A stretch of DNA of 49,597 nucleotides from Perlabentimonas sp046542995 (GTDB lineage: Bacteria; Bacteroidota; Bacteroidia; Bacteroidales; Tenuifilaceae). Positions 25,787-33,918 of this stretch are shown here, in pieces. The translations under genes were made by a program, and so were the position numbers. Under the pieces are notes generated by a model. It did not search any database. It was not told where the DNA came from and worked only from the letters and a program-made list of their open reading frames with translations. Where the stretch lies: NCBI GenBank assembly GCA_046542995.1, contig JBKHAH010000013.1, positions 1 through 49,597 of the forward strand, read 5' to 3'. The first letter of the stretch is position 1. Each line of letters starts with the position of its first letter.

Positions 25787-26425
25787 TTATTCGTATGCTG
25801 GACAAATTGCCCCTTGGTTAACAAGGCGGTAAGATACGAATAATCCTGCAATTCCAAACCAGTCATTATTATGAATTATTGATCTGGGAGAGTCGGATAT
25901 GTTAACATACCCATCAATATTGTCATTAAATGTTTTATTCACTTTCCACTCCATTCCTAGGGTCCAGCGGTTCATGGGTGAATATTTAATGCCAATTCCC
26001 ATAGGTATTTGAAGGAGCAGGTCTCCTTGAAGATACGTACCACCAACACCAAGTATAACGTAGGGAGAGAACTTGTTGCGTCGCTGGTGTTTCGTATCAA
26101 AGGGAAGAAAGCCAATTTCAATATTGCCTTCAAGTTGAGTCATCCGCTTGCTGAAGGAGGGTGTATAGCCAGGTAAAAAGTGACTGTCGGGATTGTGCTC
26201 GCCCCTAACATCTCCCATTGTTGCTGACAGCCTTAGGGAGTAGAGTTCAGAAAGATTATGCCTGAAATGCACTCCGCCAGCAAAAGAAGGTTGATAGTAT
26301 TGTGTGCGAGGATTAAAATCGCCAAAATAGTATGATGTGCCTCCAAATGCTCCGATGTCATTTTTCTCTTGAGCAATAAGCATGGAGGACAAGAGGAGTA
26401 AAATTATTGAAAGGCTGAGTTTCAT
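25787..26425 (-). CDS. DUF6089-like outer-membrane beta-barrel protein (short paralogue)
   Basis: A 212-residue secreted protein with signal peptide KLSLSIILLLLSSMLIAQ, followed by GAFGGTSYYFGDFNPRTQYYQP. Alternating amphipathic strands, such as PYVILGVGGTYLQGDLLLQIPMGIGIKYSP and RWTLGMEWKVNKT, indicate a small outer-membrane barrel. The neighbour 17 bases upstream is related in layout and motifs. This pair between nadK and uppS is common in Bacteroidota, but their function is not established. I assign the DUF6089 group from memory of that context. Confidence 0.75.
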   Translation of the reverse strand: MKLSLSIILLLLSSMLIAQEKNDIGAFGGTSYYFGDFNPRTQYYQPSFAGGVHFRHNLSELYSLRLSATMGDVRGEHNPDSHFLPGYTPSFSKRMTQLEGNIEIGFLPFDTKHQRRNKFSPYVILGVGGTYLQGDLLLQIPMGIGIKYSPMNRWTLGMEWKVNKTFNDNIDGYVNISDSPRSIIHNNDWFGIAGLFVSYRLVNQGAICPAYE

Positions 26426-26442
26426 TTGAGTAAATAGAGATT

Positions 26443-27213
26443 TTAGAAAAACAAGAAGCGTTTTCGTCTATAGCTGCTAGGCTTTCTGGCTCTTTGTATT
26501 TTGTAATTAACCTTAATTATAAGGGAGTAGTAAATATCGTTGTGTTGGCCATATTCTGATGCAAAACCATCGATGTTGTTTGATGTTGTGTATTTTCCAA
26601 CCAACTCTGCCCCTAAAGAAATTTTGGGCATAAATACATATTTTGCTCCTATCCCCACAGGTATAACCATTGCTAATGTTTGATCTCCTGAAAACCTTGG
26701 CGAGTTTACCAACGCTTCTAAAGGAGTAACTGAGTAGTAGATTCCCCCAAGCCCACCAGTTAAATACAGGCTGAATGGCTGCCTGAAGTGACGCAAACCA
26801 CCCCTTACCTGCATAATAGAGTAGTAGTAGTTCTCATCACTTTCGGGAATTAAGTAGTATTCTCCTGAAACGGAGAATTCATGCAGGGTAGTTTTAAAAG
26901 CAAAATTTCTATCTTCGTTTAATGAATTTGCATCTGTTTGGGTTATAATTCCTAATGAGTAGGAACCTTTAATTTGTGTTTCTTTTGAAACCTGATATCT
27001 TGCTCCAAGATGCAACCCAGGCCTTATTGCTTTAAAACTAATATCTCTTAATCCTAGCCAGTTTGCTTCGGTGGGTGCCCCCCCAATATCTCCAAAATAA
27101 TGAAAGTTAGAGATACCCCCAAAAACCTCAAGAGGGGCTCGTTTCCATGCCTGAGCATTTGTAAGCGTAGTATTAAGTACTATTATGGCTATAATAACCA
27201 GTAGTCTTCTCAT
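26443..27213 (-). CDS. DUF6089-like outer-membrane beta-barrel protein
   Basis: The 256-residue protein has a signal peptide (RRLLVIIAIIVLNTTLTNAQ) and LEVFGGISNFHYFGDIGG, the same early pattern as its downstream sister. Predicted beta-strands follow with the segment PVGIGAKYVFMPKISLGAELVGKYTTSNNIDG. The C-terminus is Arg/Lys-rich (RARKPSSYRRKRFLFF) and ends in Phe. It is probably an outer-membrane barrel, maybe a structural or assembly factor given the uppS-bamA neighbourhood. It is the first gene of a three-gene unit with the short paralogue and uppS. Confidence 0.78.
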   Translation of the reverse strand: MRRLLVIIAIIVLNTTLTNAQAWKRAPLEVFGGISNFHYFGDIGGAPTEANWLGLRDISFKAIRPGLHLGARYQVSKETQIKGSYSLGIITQTDANSLNEDRNFAFKTTLHEFSVSGEYYLIPESDENYYYSIMQVRGGLRHFRQPFSLYLTGGLGGIYYSVTPLEALVNSPRFSGDQTLAMVIPVGIGAKYVFMPKISLGAELVGKYTTSNNIDGFASEYGQHNDIYYSLIIKVNYKIQRARKPSSYRRKRFLFF

Positions 27214-27234
27214 CCTAAATTATATTTGCATACA

Positions 27235-27242
27235 CAAATGTA
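27235..27242 (-). promoter_or_regulatory. -7 box for the barrel-protein/uppS unit
   Basis: The minus strand reads TACATTTG, matching TAnnTTTG, and gives a short leader of about 20 bases before the start at 27213. No -33 TTG is evident. Confidence 0.42.
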
Positions 27243-27363
27243 AACATAAAAAACTATAACGTAAAACATTTTTTATTTAACCGATTTTGTAATTAAGCTC
27301 TTTTTCAGTAAATCAGTAAATCGGTGGATAAATGAAAGCTGTTTTAAAGATGATTTATCAAAA

Positions 27364-27391
27364 TTTATACCACTATAATAAACGGTATAAA
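27364..27391 (-). terminator. Weak terminator candidate after nadK
   Basis: TTTATACC (27364-27371) and GGTATAAA (27384-27391) form a perfect 8-bp stem with a 12-base loop, followed on the minus strand by TTTTG. It lies 60 bases past the nadK stop and may end the CBS-nadK transcript. The stem is AT-rich and the T-run short. Confidence 0.35.
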
Positions 27392-27450
27392 CTGAATACC
27401 AGAAAACGTTACACTAAAGTTAAACAAATTTTTAAAAAAAAGGTTTCCAT

Positions 27451-28335
27451 TTATGGCTTATTTCTGCTATCAGCACCCCACATTAACTTATTTCTAAGTG
27501 TTTTATAGTAGCTGGATCCCTTTAACCTTACCAGCCCAACACAGAATGGAGCTTTTGAAATTTTAATTGTTGTACTATTGTTTATAACGATTGAACGAGA
27601 ATCGAGCGATAAAAGTATTTCTCCGTCCCGGGTTTCCATTTCAAGAGATAAAACAGAGTCATCAGGAATTACAAGTGGTCTTACAGTTAGATTGTGTGGT
27701 GCAATTGGAGAAATTACAAAAGTTTGTGATAAGGGGCTAACTACAGGGCCCCCTACGCTTAGTGAATAGGCTGTTGAACCAGTAGGGGTTGACACTATTA
27801 TACCATCGGCCCAGTAGGTGCAAAGGAACTCATCATTAATATGGGTATTAATTGTAATCATTGTAGTTCCCTTCTTTTGGATTGTAATGTCATTGAGTGC
27901 AAAGGGGTACTGCTTGAATGGGTTGTTATTCAGGCTCAGCCTAAGAGCCGTATGGTTTTCAACGGTGTACTCTCCTTTAAATATTTGGTCAACAGCAAAG
28001 GCAATGTCTTTAGATGAGATGTGAGCAAGAAACCCCAGACGTCCAAAATTAATCCCCACCACCGGTATGCATGAGTCTTCTATGTATGATACTGATTCCA
28101 GAAAAGTACCATCGCCGCCAATGCTTATCATAAAGTTTGCAAAATGTTTTACTTCGCCAGAAGTTCTAAATATTGCCTTTATTGGAGGTTTGTATCCAAG
28201 TTCTTTTTCAATAAAACTATAAAATGGTGCATAAACAATAACCTCAGCATGGTGTTTGGCCAACTCAGCAAGTAGTAGCTCTATGCTTGTTAAGTGCTCA
28301 CCATCAATTGTATTTCCGTAAAGAGCAATAACCAT
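27451..28335 (-). CDS. nadK: NAD kinase
   Basis: The 294-residue enzyme carries the NAD kinase signature GGDGTFLES (73-81), then GINFGRLGFLA (94-104) and WADGIIVSTPTGSTAYSLS. It phosphorylates NAD to NADP in the cytoplasm. It is 25 bases downstream of the CBS-domain gene and probably shares its promoter. Confidence 0.95.
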   Translation of the reverse strand: MVIALYGNTIDGEHLTSIELLLAELAKHHAEVIVYAPFYSFIEKELGYKPPIKAIFRTSGEVKHFANFMISIGGDGTFLESVSYIEDSCIPVVGINFGRLGFLAHISSKDIAFAVDQIFKGEYTVENHTALRLSLNNNPFKQYPFALNDITIQKKGTTMITINTHINDEFLCTYWADGIIVSTPTGSTAYSLSVGGPVVSPLSQTFVISPIAPHNLTVRPLVIPDDSVLSLEMETRDGEILLSLDSRSIVINNSTTIKISKAPFCVGLVRLKGSSYYKTLRNKLMWGADSRNKP

Positions 28336-28360
28336 ATGTTAAAATAATTATTAGATGGTG

Positions 28361-29026
28361 CTAGGTGTCTAAAAACTTCATGAGCAGGTTGTATCTATCT
28401 TCAAGCAGATCTTCCTCTTCATCGTGCCTCATAAAAGAATTCTTTATGGTATAGTCGTACCTGTTGAATGTTTGAACTATAGATGTCACATTGGTTACAT
28501 TGAGTTTTAGCGTTAGCTCAATTTTTGTAGAATTTGGATTGGATGTAATGTAAGTGCCAAGTATTTTGGCATCGTTCCCTTCAATAATTTGTGCAATTTC
28601 AGCTAGGGAGTAGTCATTGTGATTTAATTCGAGTATTACTATTCCCCCAGGATTATTTAACGCGGAAAGGTTCGTGAAGAAATGGAGCAACTCAGTAATG
28701 GTAATTACACCCATATATGCTTTTTTATTTGATAGCACGGGAATTAGGCTAAGTTTTAAACGAGATGCCAGCGACATAATCTCAAACACATGATGATTCT
28801 CAAGTACGTAAGGTCTTACGAGTGATAATTGATGATTACCAAGAGGCTCCTCGGGCATATTCAGATCGTAAATATCGTTTTCGGAAACCAGCCCCAAAAA
28901 CTCCTTATTATTGACAATGGGCAGGTGTGAAACCTTGAAAATATCCATCCAGTTCAATGCGGAAATTCCCGTGTCAGAGGTTTTCAGCGATGGTACAATA
29001 TCTGAAACCATTTCTTTTGCTAACAT
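28361..29026 (-). CDS. CBS-pair protein with ACT-like C-terminal domain
   Basis: A 221-residue soluble protein. A CBS pair covers about 1-125 (MVSDIVPSLKTSDTGISALNWM; HLPIVNNKEFLGLVSENDIY; LSLIPVLSNKKAYMGVITITELL). A small alpha/beta domain follows at about 137-210 (GGIVILELNHNDYSLAEIAQIIEGND), with the pattern of an ACT regulatory domain. CBS pairs bind adenine nucleotides, so it may sense energy charge. Its pairing with nadK suggests a link to NAD/NADP control, but this is inferred only from position. It is transcribed divergently from pdxJ. Confidence 0.8.
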   Translation of the reverse strand: MLAKEMVSDIVPSLKTSDTGISALNWMDIFKVSHLPIVNNKEFLGLVSENDIYDLNMPEEPLGNHQLSLVRPYVLENHHVFEIMSLASRLKLSLIPVLSNKKAYMGVITITELLHFFTNLSALNNPGGIVILELNHNDYSLAEIAQIIEGNDAKILGTYITSNPNSTKIELTLKLNVTNVTSIVQTFNRYDYTIKNSFMRHDEEEDLLEDRYNLLMKFLDT

Positions 29027-29053
29027 AATTAAGTTGGCGTTTAAAATTTAAGT

Positions 29054-29061
29054 TACCTTTG
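29054..29061 (+). promoter_or_regulatory. -7 box of pdxJ
   Basis: TACCTTTG lies 26 bases before the ATG of pdxJ. A TTG at 29034-29036 is 17 bases upstream and may be the -33 element. It directly abuts the opposite -7 box at 29062-29069. Confidence 0.5.
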
Positions 29062-29069
29062 CAAAGTTA
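29062..29069 (-). promoter_or_regulatory. -7 box of the CBS-nadK genes
   Basis: The minus strand reads TAACTTTG. The octamer shares its edge with the divergent pdxJ box, and the two together form the near-palindrome TTACCTTTGCAAAGTTAA (29053-29070). Leader length would be about 28 bases. Confidence 0.5.
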
Positions 29070-29087
29070 ACTCCAAAATACATTCTA

Positions 29088-29807
29088 ATGACACGCTTGA
29101 GCGTAAATATAAATAAAATTGCAACACTTCGCAATGCCAGAGGCGGAGATATTCCCAATGTATTACAGATAGCCGTCGATTGCCAGAGGTTTGGAGCCGA
29201 GGGAGTAACCGTTCATCCTAGGCCCGATGAAAGGCATATTCGTTATCAGGATGTCAGGGATATCCGCCCAATTATCTCTACAGAATTTAATATTGAAGGA
29301 TATCCGTCTGAAGCATTTACAAATCTGGTGCTCGATGTAAAACCTCATCAGGTAACATTGGTGCCCGACCCACCCGATGCAATTACCTCAAATGCAGGAT
29401 GGGATACAAAAACCAATAAGCAGCTGCTTAAGAATGTGGTAGCAAAGTTTAAGAATAACGGGATAAGAACCTCAATATTTGTTGATCCCGATGAGGAGAT
29501 GGTTAAGCATGCTCTTGACACAGGGGTTGATAGGCTGGAACTTTATACGGAGCCTTATGCTACAAACTATTTTAAAAACAGGCAGCAGGCCATAGAGCCT
29601 TTCCTGAAGGCTGCGCAAGTTGCAAAGGAGCTTGGACTTGGATTAAACGCAGGGCACGACTTAAATCTCCACAACCTTGAATTTTTTATCAAAACCATAC
29701 CTTGGATAAAGGAGGTTTCCATAGGTCATGCCTTAATATCCGATTCAATATATTTTGGTTTAGAGAATACTATTCAAATGTATATTAAAAGGGTAAAGTT
29801 GACTTAA
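29088..29807 (+). CDS. pdxJ: Pyridoxine 5'-phosphate synthase
   Basis: The 239-residue TIM-barrel enzyme matches PdxJ throughout: LSVNINKIATLRNARGG (4-20), EGVTVHPRPDERHIR, LVPDPPDAITSNAGWD and GLNAGHDLNL (195-204 or so). It condenses 3-amino-1-hydroxyacetone phosphate with deoxyxylulose phosphate to pyridoxine phosphate. It is followed after two bases by an alpha/beta-hydrolase gene, so both are expressed together. Confidence 0.96.
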   Translation: MTRLSVNINKIATLRNARGGDIPNVLQIAVDCQRFGAEGVTVHPRPDERHIRYQDVRDIRPIISTEFNIEGYPSEAFTNLVLDVKPHQVTLVPDPPDAITSNAGWDTKTNKQLLKNVVAKFKNNGIRTSIFVDPDEEMVKHALDTGVDRLELYTEPYATNYFKNRQQAIEPFLKAAQVAKELGLGLNAGHDLNLHNLEFFIKTIPWIKEVSIGHALISDSIYFGLENTIQMYIKRVKLT

Positions 29808-29809
29808 GC

Positions 29810-30601
29810 ATGGAACTCTTTTATAGGGAGATTGGCGAAGGTGAACCAGTTGTTATTCTGCATGGGCTATACGGTTCCTCTGATAATTGGATGAGCATTG
29901 CAAGAGTACTCTCAAGTAATTACAAGGTGATACTTGTAGACCAAAGGAATCATGGTAGAAGCCCTCACAGCATGAGCCATTCTTATAAAGATATGGTTGA
30001 CGATTTAAAAGAGCTGCTTGAGAAGTTGGAACTACAGAAGGTAAGTCTCATGGGGCATTCCATGGGAGGCAAAACTGCTACACTTTTAACAGCACAATAT
30101 CCAGAGAGGGTAAATAAACTTATTGTAGTAGATATACTGCCCATTGCAATGGATGTGAATAGGCTTGAGCAGGAACATGGTAAAATTCTTTCTGCGTTAT
30201 TAATGCTAAGGCCAGAATTGGCAAGCACAAGAAGCGAGCTGGATGCTACGCTAGCTAAGCATGTGAAATCTAAATCGGTAAGGCAGTTCCTTTTAAAGAA
30301 TATTAAACGTGACAAGGATGGTGCTTTTCAGTGGACGCTTAACGTTGAAGCGATTAGTTATAATCTTTCTCACCTAATGGGGTCGGTTTTTAATACTGAA
30401 AGTGAAGCTGCTATAGATGTGCCAACCCTTTTTATTAAGGGCGAAATGTCCGATTACATCCCCAACGATAGCCCTAAGTTGCTTGATGGTATGTTTAATA
30501 ATTACAAAATCTCAATAGTACCTAATGCAGGGCACTGGCTTCATGCTGAAAACCCTAAGTTTTTTCTCAACTTGATTGAAGATTTTTTGCAAACTACGTG
30601 A
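29810..30601 (+). CDS. Alpha/beta-fold hydrolase (YbfF-like esterase)
   Basis: The 263-residue protein has an oxyanion segment HGLYGSSDNW (18-27), DQRNHGRSPHS (44-54), the nucleophile elbow GHSMGG (82-87, Ser84) and the C-terminal histidine in GHWLHAENP (241-249). This is the pattern of the YbfF-type short-chain esterases. Its natural substrate is unknown. Direct coupling to pdxJ suggests housekeeping expression rather than a shared pathway. It ends eight bases from the stop of the convergent exonuclease gene. Confidence 0.9.
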   Translation: MELFYREIGEGEPVVILHGLYGSSDNWMSIARVLSSNYKVILVDQRNHGRSPHSMSHSYKDMVDDLKELLEKLELQKVSLMGHSMGGKTATLLTAQYPERVNKLIVVDILPIAMDVNRLEQEHGKILSALLMLRPELASTRSELDATLAKHVKSKSVRQFLLKNIKRDKDGAFQWTLNVEAISYNLSHLMGSVFNTESEAAIDVPTLFIKGEMSDYIPNDSPKLLDGMFNNYKISIVPNAGHWLHAENPKFFLNLIEDFLQTT

Positions 30602-30609
30602 TCGTGTTG

Positions 30610-31329
30610 TTAACCTGCAACTTCAATTCTATACTCATCAATCAGGGGCATGTTTTTATATCGTAGTATTAGCTGCGCAACAGCCAGAACGTCCTTTTCG
30701 CAGTACTTAACTATCCTTTCCAAATTTTTCTCTTTATAAAAAACCTCGGCAACCTGACTTCCATCAATGTCATCCTTGGGAGTGGGGATATTAAAGATAT
30801 GGGTTAGGAGATTTAGGGACGTGTAGTGTTTGTAGTCTCCAAACTTCCACAGTTCCATTGTGTCCAGAAATTTCACATCCCAGGGTTTCTTGCCTGCAAC
30901 GTCAAGGATGGCGGGAAGCTTCACGGCATTTATCAGCATTCTTCTTGCGATATATGGAAAGTCAAACTCTTTCCCATTATGAGCGCATAGGTTTGCGTTT
31001 TGCTTCAGAGAAAATTTGTCCAGCATCTCAGCAAAGCTGCTTAGTAGTTCCTTCTCATCTTCCCCGGCAAATGATTTTATACGGAAGCATCGCACTGCAT
31101 CTTTTAGAACAATAAATCCTGCCGATATGCAAACAATCTTTCCAAATTCAGCATAAATTCCTGCTCTTTCAAACACTTCCTGAGGAGATTCGTTTTCACC
31201 AGCTATTCTTTTCGCCTTCTTGTCCCATAGTTTTTGGTAGGGTTCAGGCATATCGGTATAAGCTGGGAACTGAGGAACTGTTTCAATATCCAGAAAGAGT
31301 AGATCCTCAACATTAATGTCATTTATCAT
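30610..31329 (-). CDS. Predicted 3'-5' exonuclease, PolB-proofreading-like
   Basis: A 239-residue DEDD-family protein with FLDIETVPQF (12-21) as Exo I, LCAHNGKEFDFPYIARRM as Exo II, and YCEKDVLAVAQLILRYK as Exo III of the DEDDy type. Together these give the four acidic metal ligands. It matches the bacterial stand-alone family related to the proofreading domain of family B polymerases; its physiological nucleic-acid target is unknown. It follows udk after 23 bases on the same strand. Confidence 0.88.
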   Translation of the reverse strand: MINDINVEDLLFLDIETVPQFPAYTDMPEPYQKLWDKKAKRIAGENESPQEVFERAGIYAEFGKIVCISAGFIVLKDAVRCFRIKSFAGEDEKELLSSFAEMLDKFSLKQNANLCAHNGKEFDFPYIARRMLINAVKLPAILDVAGKKPWDVKFLDTMELWKFGDYKHYTSLNLLTHIFNIPTPKDDIDGSQVAEVFYKEKNLERIVKYCEKDVLAVAQLILRYKNMPLIDEYRIEVAG

Positions 31330-31352
31330 AACATACGGATGTTTTGTAATTG

Positions 31353-31994
31353 TTAGTTCGTCTTGTTCTTAGCAGCAATCTGTTTGCAGGTCATGTTCTT
31401 CTCAACAATTGAGGTTAATATATTAATGGCAACAGAATTGTTACCCCCCTGAGGAACAATTATATCTGCATAGCGTTTTGTGGGCTCAATAAACTGCAGG
31501 TGCATGGGCTTCACTGTTTTTTCGTACCGATCAAGCACCTTATCAACGGAGCGCCCTCTTTCCACAATATCTCTGGAGATTACCCTTGAGAGCCTATCAT
31601 CAGCATCAGCATCAACAAAAACCTTTATGTCCATTAGCTCCCTGAGTCTGGCGTTAGTAAATATCAGTATGCCTTCAATTATTATGATATCTTTTGGTAG
31701 GATGGTTATGGTTTCCTTGGCTCTAGTACAAGTTAGATATGAGTAGATCGGCTGTTCAATCTTCTCACCTTTCTTTAATTTACTAATATGATTACCTAAG
31801 AGTTCAAACTCAATGGAGGAGGGGTGGTCAAAGTTAATCTCTTGCCTTTTCTCTAAAGGAAGATGGGAGCTATCTTTATAGTATGAGTCCTGGGGAATAA
31901 CAACCACCTCCCCAGGGGGGAAGCATTCAATTATTTTTTTTACAACGGTAGTTTTTCCTGAACCTGTACCTCCTGCAATACCTATTATTAGCAT
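31353..31994 (-). CDS. udk: Uridine kinase
   Basis: This 213-residue P-loop kinase has GGTGSGKTT (8-16), DSYYKD (37-42), INFDHPSSIEF (53-63) and EGILIF, as expected for uridine/cytidine kinase. It makes UMP and CMP from nucleosides in pyrimidine salvage. It is the first gene of a pair with the exonuclease. Confidence 0.95.
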   Translation of the reverse strand: MLIIGIAGGTGSGKTTVVKKIIECFPPGEVVVIPQDSYYKDSSHLPLEKRQEINFDHPSSIEFELLGNHISKLKKGEKIEQPIYSYLTCTRAKETITILPKDIIIIEGILIFTNARLRELMDIKVFVDADADDRLSRVISRDIVERGRSVDKVLDRYEKTVKPMHLQFIEPTKRYADIIVPQGGNNSVAINILTSIVEKNMTCKQIAAKNKTN

Positions 31995-32195
31995 TATTGT
32001 AAATTAAATTAGTTAACTTTGTAAAGCATAGTTGGTGCTAAATTACAAATCTTTTACAGAATTGACAGTTTTTGTTTTGTTAAGCATTCATTTTATGTAT
32101 TAACATTAGTTCTTAATTCTTGTTATACAGATATTTTGCAATGTGTTAGGTTATCAAATGTGTTTTGTGTAAAATGAATTTAAATTAATAATAGT

Positions 32196-33173
32196 ATGCT
32201 TTACCCATTAAAATTCAATTCCCAGCTGAAGGAACGTGTTTGGGGGGGAGATCGTTTGGCTAAATATCTTGGCATGGATTTTACCTCAAAAGCCAGATTA
32301 GGAGAGAGTTGGGAACTTTCGGCTGTTCAGGGTAATCTCTCTGTAGTAACCAACGGATTTTTAGCTGGCAACACCATTGAGGAGCTAATAGAGGTTTACA
32401 TGGCCGACTTGGTTGGTGATAAGGTTTACAAAAAGTTTGGAATAGAGTTCCCCTTGCTTATTAAACTTGTTGATACGGCGGATTACCTTTCAGTTCAGGT
32501 TCACCCTGACGATGAGATGGCAAAAAAAATGCATCATGCATACGGAAAAACAGAAATGTGGTACGTACTTGATAGTAGTGAGGATTCAAAAATTGTTTCC
32601 GGGTTTAACAAGCCTCTTTCCCGGGATGAGTACATTGATATTATGAGGGAGGGAAAGTTGGAGGATTACCTCAAGTACGAAACAGTGAGCCCAAACGATA
32701 TCATTTTTATACCTTCGGGTAGCATCCATTCACTTGGGAAAAATATTTTTTTGGTAGAGATACAGCAAACCTCAGATTTAACATATCGAATTTACGATTG
32801 GAATCGAAAGGATGTAGATGGAAGCAGCAGGGAACTACATACCAACCTTGCGGTTGATGCAATTAATTTTGAAGCAGCTCCCCTTAAGGCAAAACAAGTT
32901 AACCCAATTAATAATCAGCCTCAGGAACTCCTGTCGTGCAGGTATTTTACAACCAATCGGCTTGTTTTGAACGATGTTATTGAGCGCGATTTATATACTC
33001 ATGATTCCTTTAGGATATACTTATGCACTAAGGGTTCTGCAAAAATCACGTGCGATCAGGCCGAAGAGGTTGGTATTTCAACGGGAGAATTGGTGCTTGT
33101 ACCAGCAGAGATGAGTGGGACCAAAATCTCTCCAGTTAATACAGTGGAACTTCTTGAGATTTATATAGATTAG
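32196..33173 (+). CDS. manA: Mannose-6-phosphate isomerase, class I
   Basis: The 325-residue cupin enzyme has the zinc-binding region QVHPDDEMAKKMHHAYGKTE and FIPSGSIHSLG, plus EIQQTSDLTYRIYDWNR of the short Firmicutes/Bacteroidota type I group. It interconverts mannose 6-phosphate and fructose 6-phosphate to supply mannose for nucleotide sugars or to use mannose. It starts 201 bases from the divergent udk. Gene spacing suggests a separate transcript from the next gene. Confidence 0.93.
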   Translation: MLYPLKFNSQLKERVWGGDRLAKYLGMDFTSKARLGESWELSAVQGNLSVVTNGFLAGNTIEELIEVYMADLVGDKVYKKFGIEFPLLIKLVDTADYLSVQVHPDDEMAKKMHHAYGKTEMWYVLDSSEDSKIVSGFNKPLSRDEYIDIMREGKLEDYLKYETVSPNDIIFIPSGSIHSLGKNIFLVEIQQTSDLTYRIYDWNRKDVDGSSRELHTNLAVDAINFEAAPLKAKQVNPINNQPQELLSCRYFTTNRLVLNDVIERDLYTHDSFRIYLCTKGSAKITCDQAEEVGISTGELVLVPAEMSGTKISPVNTVELLEIYID

Positions 33174-33275
33174 CTCTTTTTTTCAGGGCATAGAGATGAG
33201 TTTAAATTGAAGATTTTAAAAATATTGCATAATATTTGATGGGGATTAAAATATTTTTTATAATTTCAAATCTTA

Positions 33276-33869
33276 ATGGATAATATAATATACTTCATTA
33301 AGTCAACGCTATCAAGCGAGATGGCATCGAGCGGTTTTCCTCTTATCTACAAGGGGGAGATGAATCATCAGATTATGCGCTCGTTTGCCTTCATGGCTAA
33401 CAGGAAGATTGCGGAGAAAAATTTGCCCACATCAATTCGCAAGCGGGTTTTTCATATAATGATTGAATGCTTACAGAACATAACCAAGCATTCCGATGAT
33501 TATGATGAGGATGAGCGCCAGATAGGTAATGGTCTTTTTATTGTTGGAAGGAATAAGGATTTATTTTATGTTGTAACAGGGAATTTGGTTAAAAATGAGA
33601 AAATTAAAACCCTTGAGGATAGATTGATGCAGATTAACAATGCCGACAGCAAGAGGCTTAAAGAAATTTTTTTAAAACAAATGATGGAGGGAACCCTTAA
33701 TGAGAAGGGGGGAGCTGGTTTGGGGCTAATTGATATTGCACGTAAGTCTGGCAAGAAGCTTTTCTATCATTTTGTTCCGTACGATAAGAATCGACAGTAT
33801 TTTCTGCTTGCAGTCTCTATCCCTTTTATATTGCCAACAGATGATGATGAAGAGACAAAGAAAGAGTAG
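33276..33869 (+). CDS. SiaB-like GHKL-type protein kinase
   Basis: The 197-residue soluble protein has a GHKL ATPase core: N-box ECLQNITKHS (64-73) with Glu64 and Asn68, and G-box GGAGLGLIDIAR (145-156). The overall fit is to the SiaB (DUF6272) anti-anti-sigma-factor kinases, which phosphorylate the small partner SiaC. No siaC (DUF1987) or PP2C phosphatase gene is in the window, so the partner is encoded elsewhere or absent. It lies 49 bases before the YD-repeat-like gene, which may be co-transcribed. Confidence 0.78.
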   Translation: MDNIIYFIKSTLSSEMASSGFPLIYKGEMNHQIMRSFAFMANRKIAEKNLPTSIRKRVFHIMIECLQNITKHSDDYDEDERQIGNGLFIVGRNKDLFYVVTGNLVKNEKIKTLEDRLMQINNADSKRLKEIFLKQMMEGTLNEKGGAGLGLIDIARKSGKKLFYHFVPYDKNRQYFLLAVSIPFILPTDDDEETKKE

Positions 33870-33918
33870 TCAAAATATATTGATTTTATAAAATTTTGCA
33901 TTTAACAGTTTTTATATC

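Noticed and set aside
32014..32021. TAACTTTG as a promoter for manA
   Set aside because: It would give a leader of about 175 bases with no supporting -33 element, and the octamer occurs by chance in AT-rich sequence.
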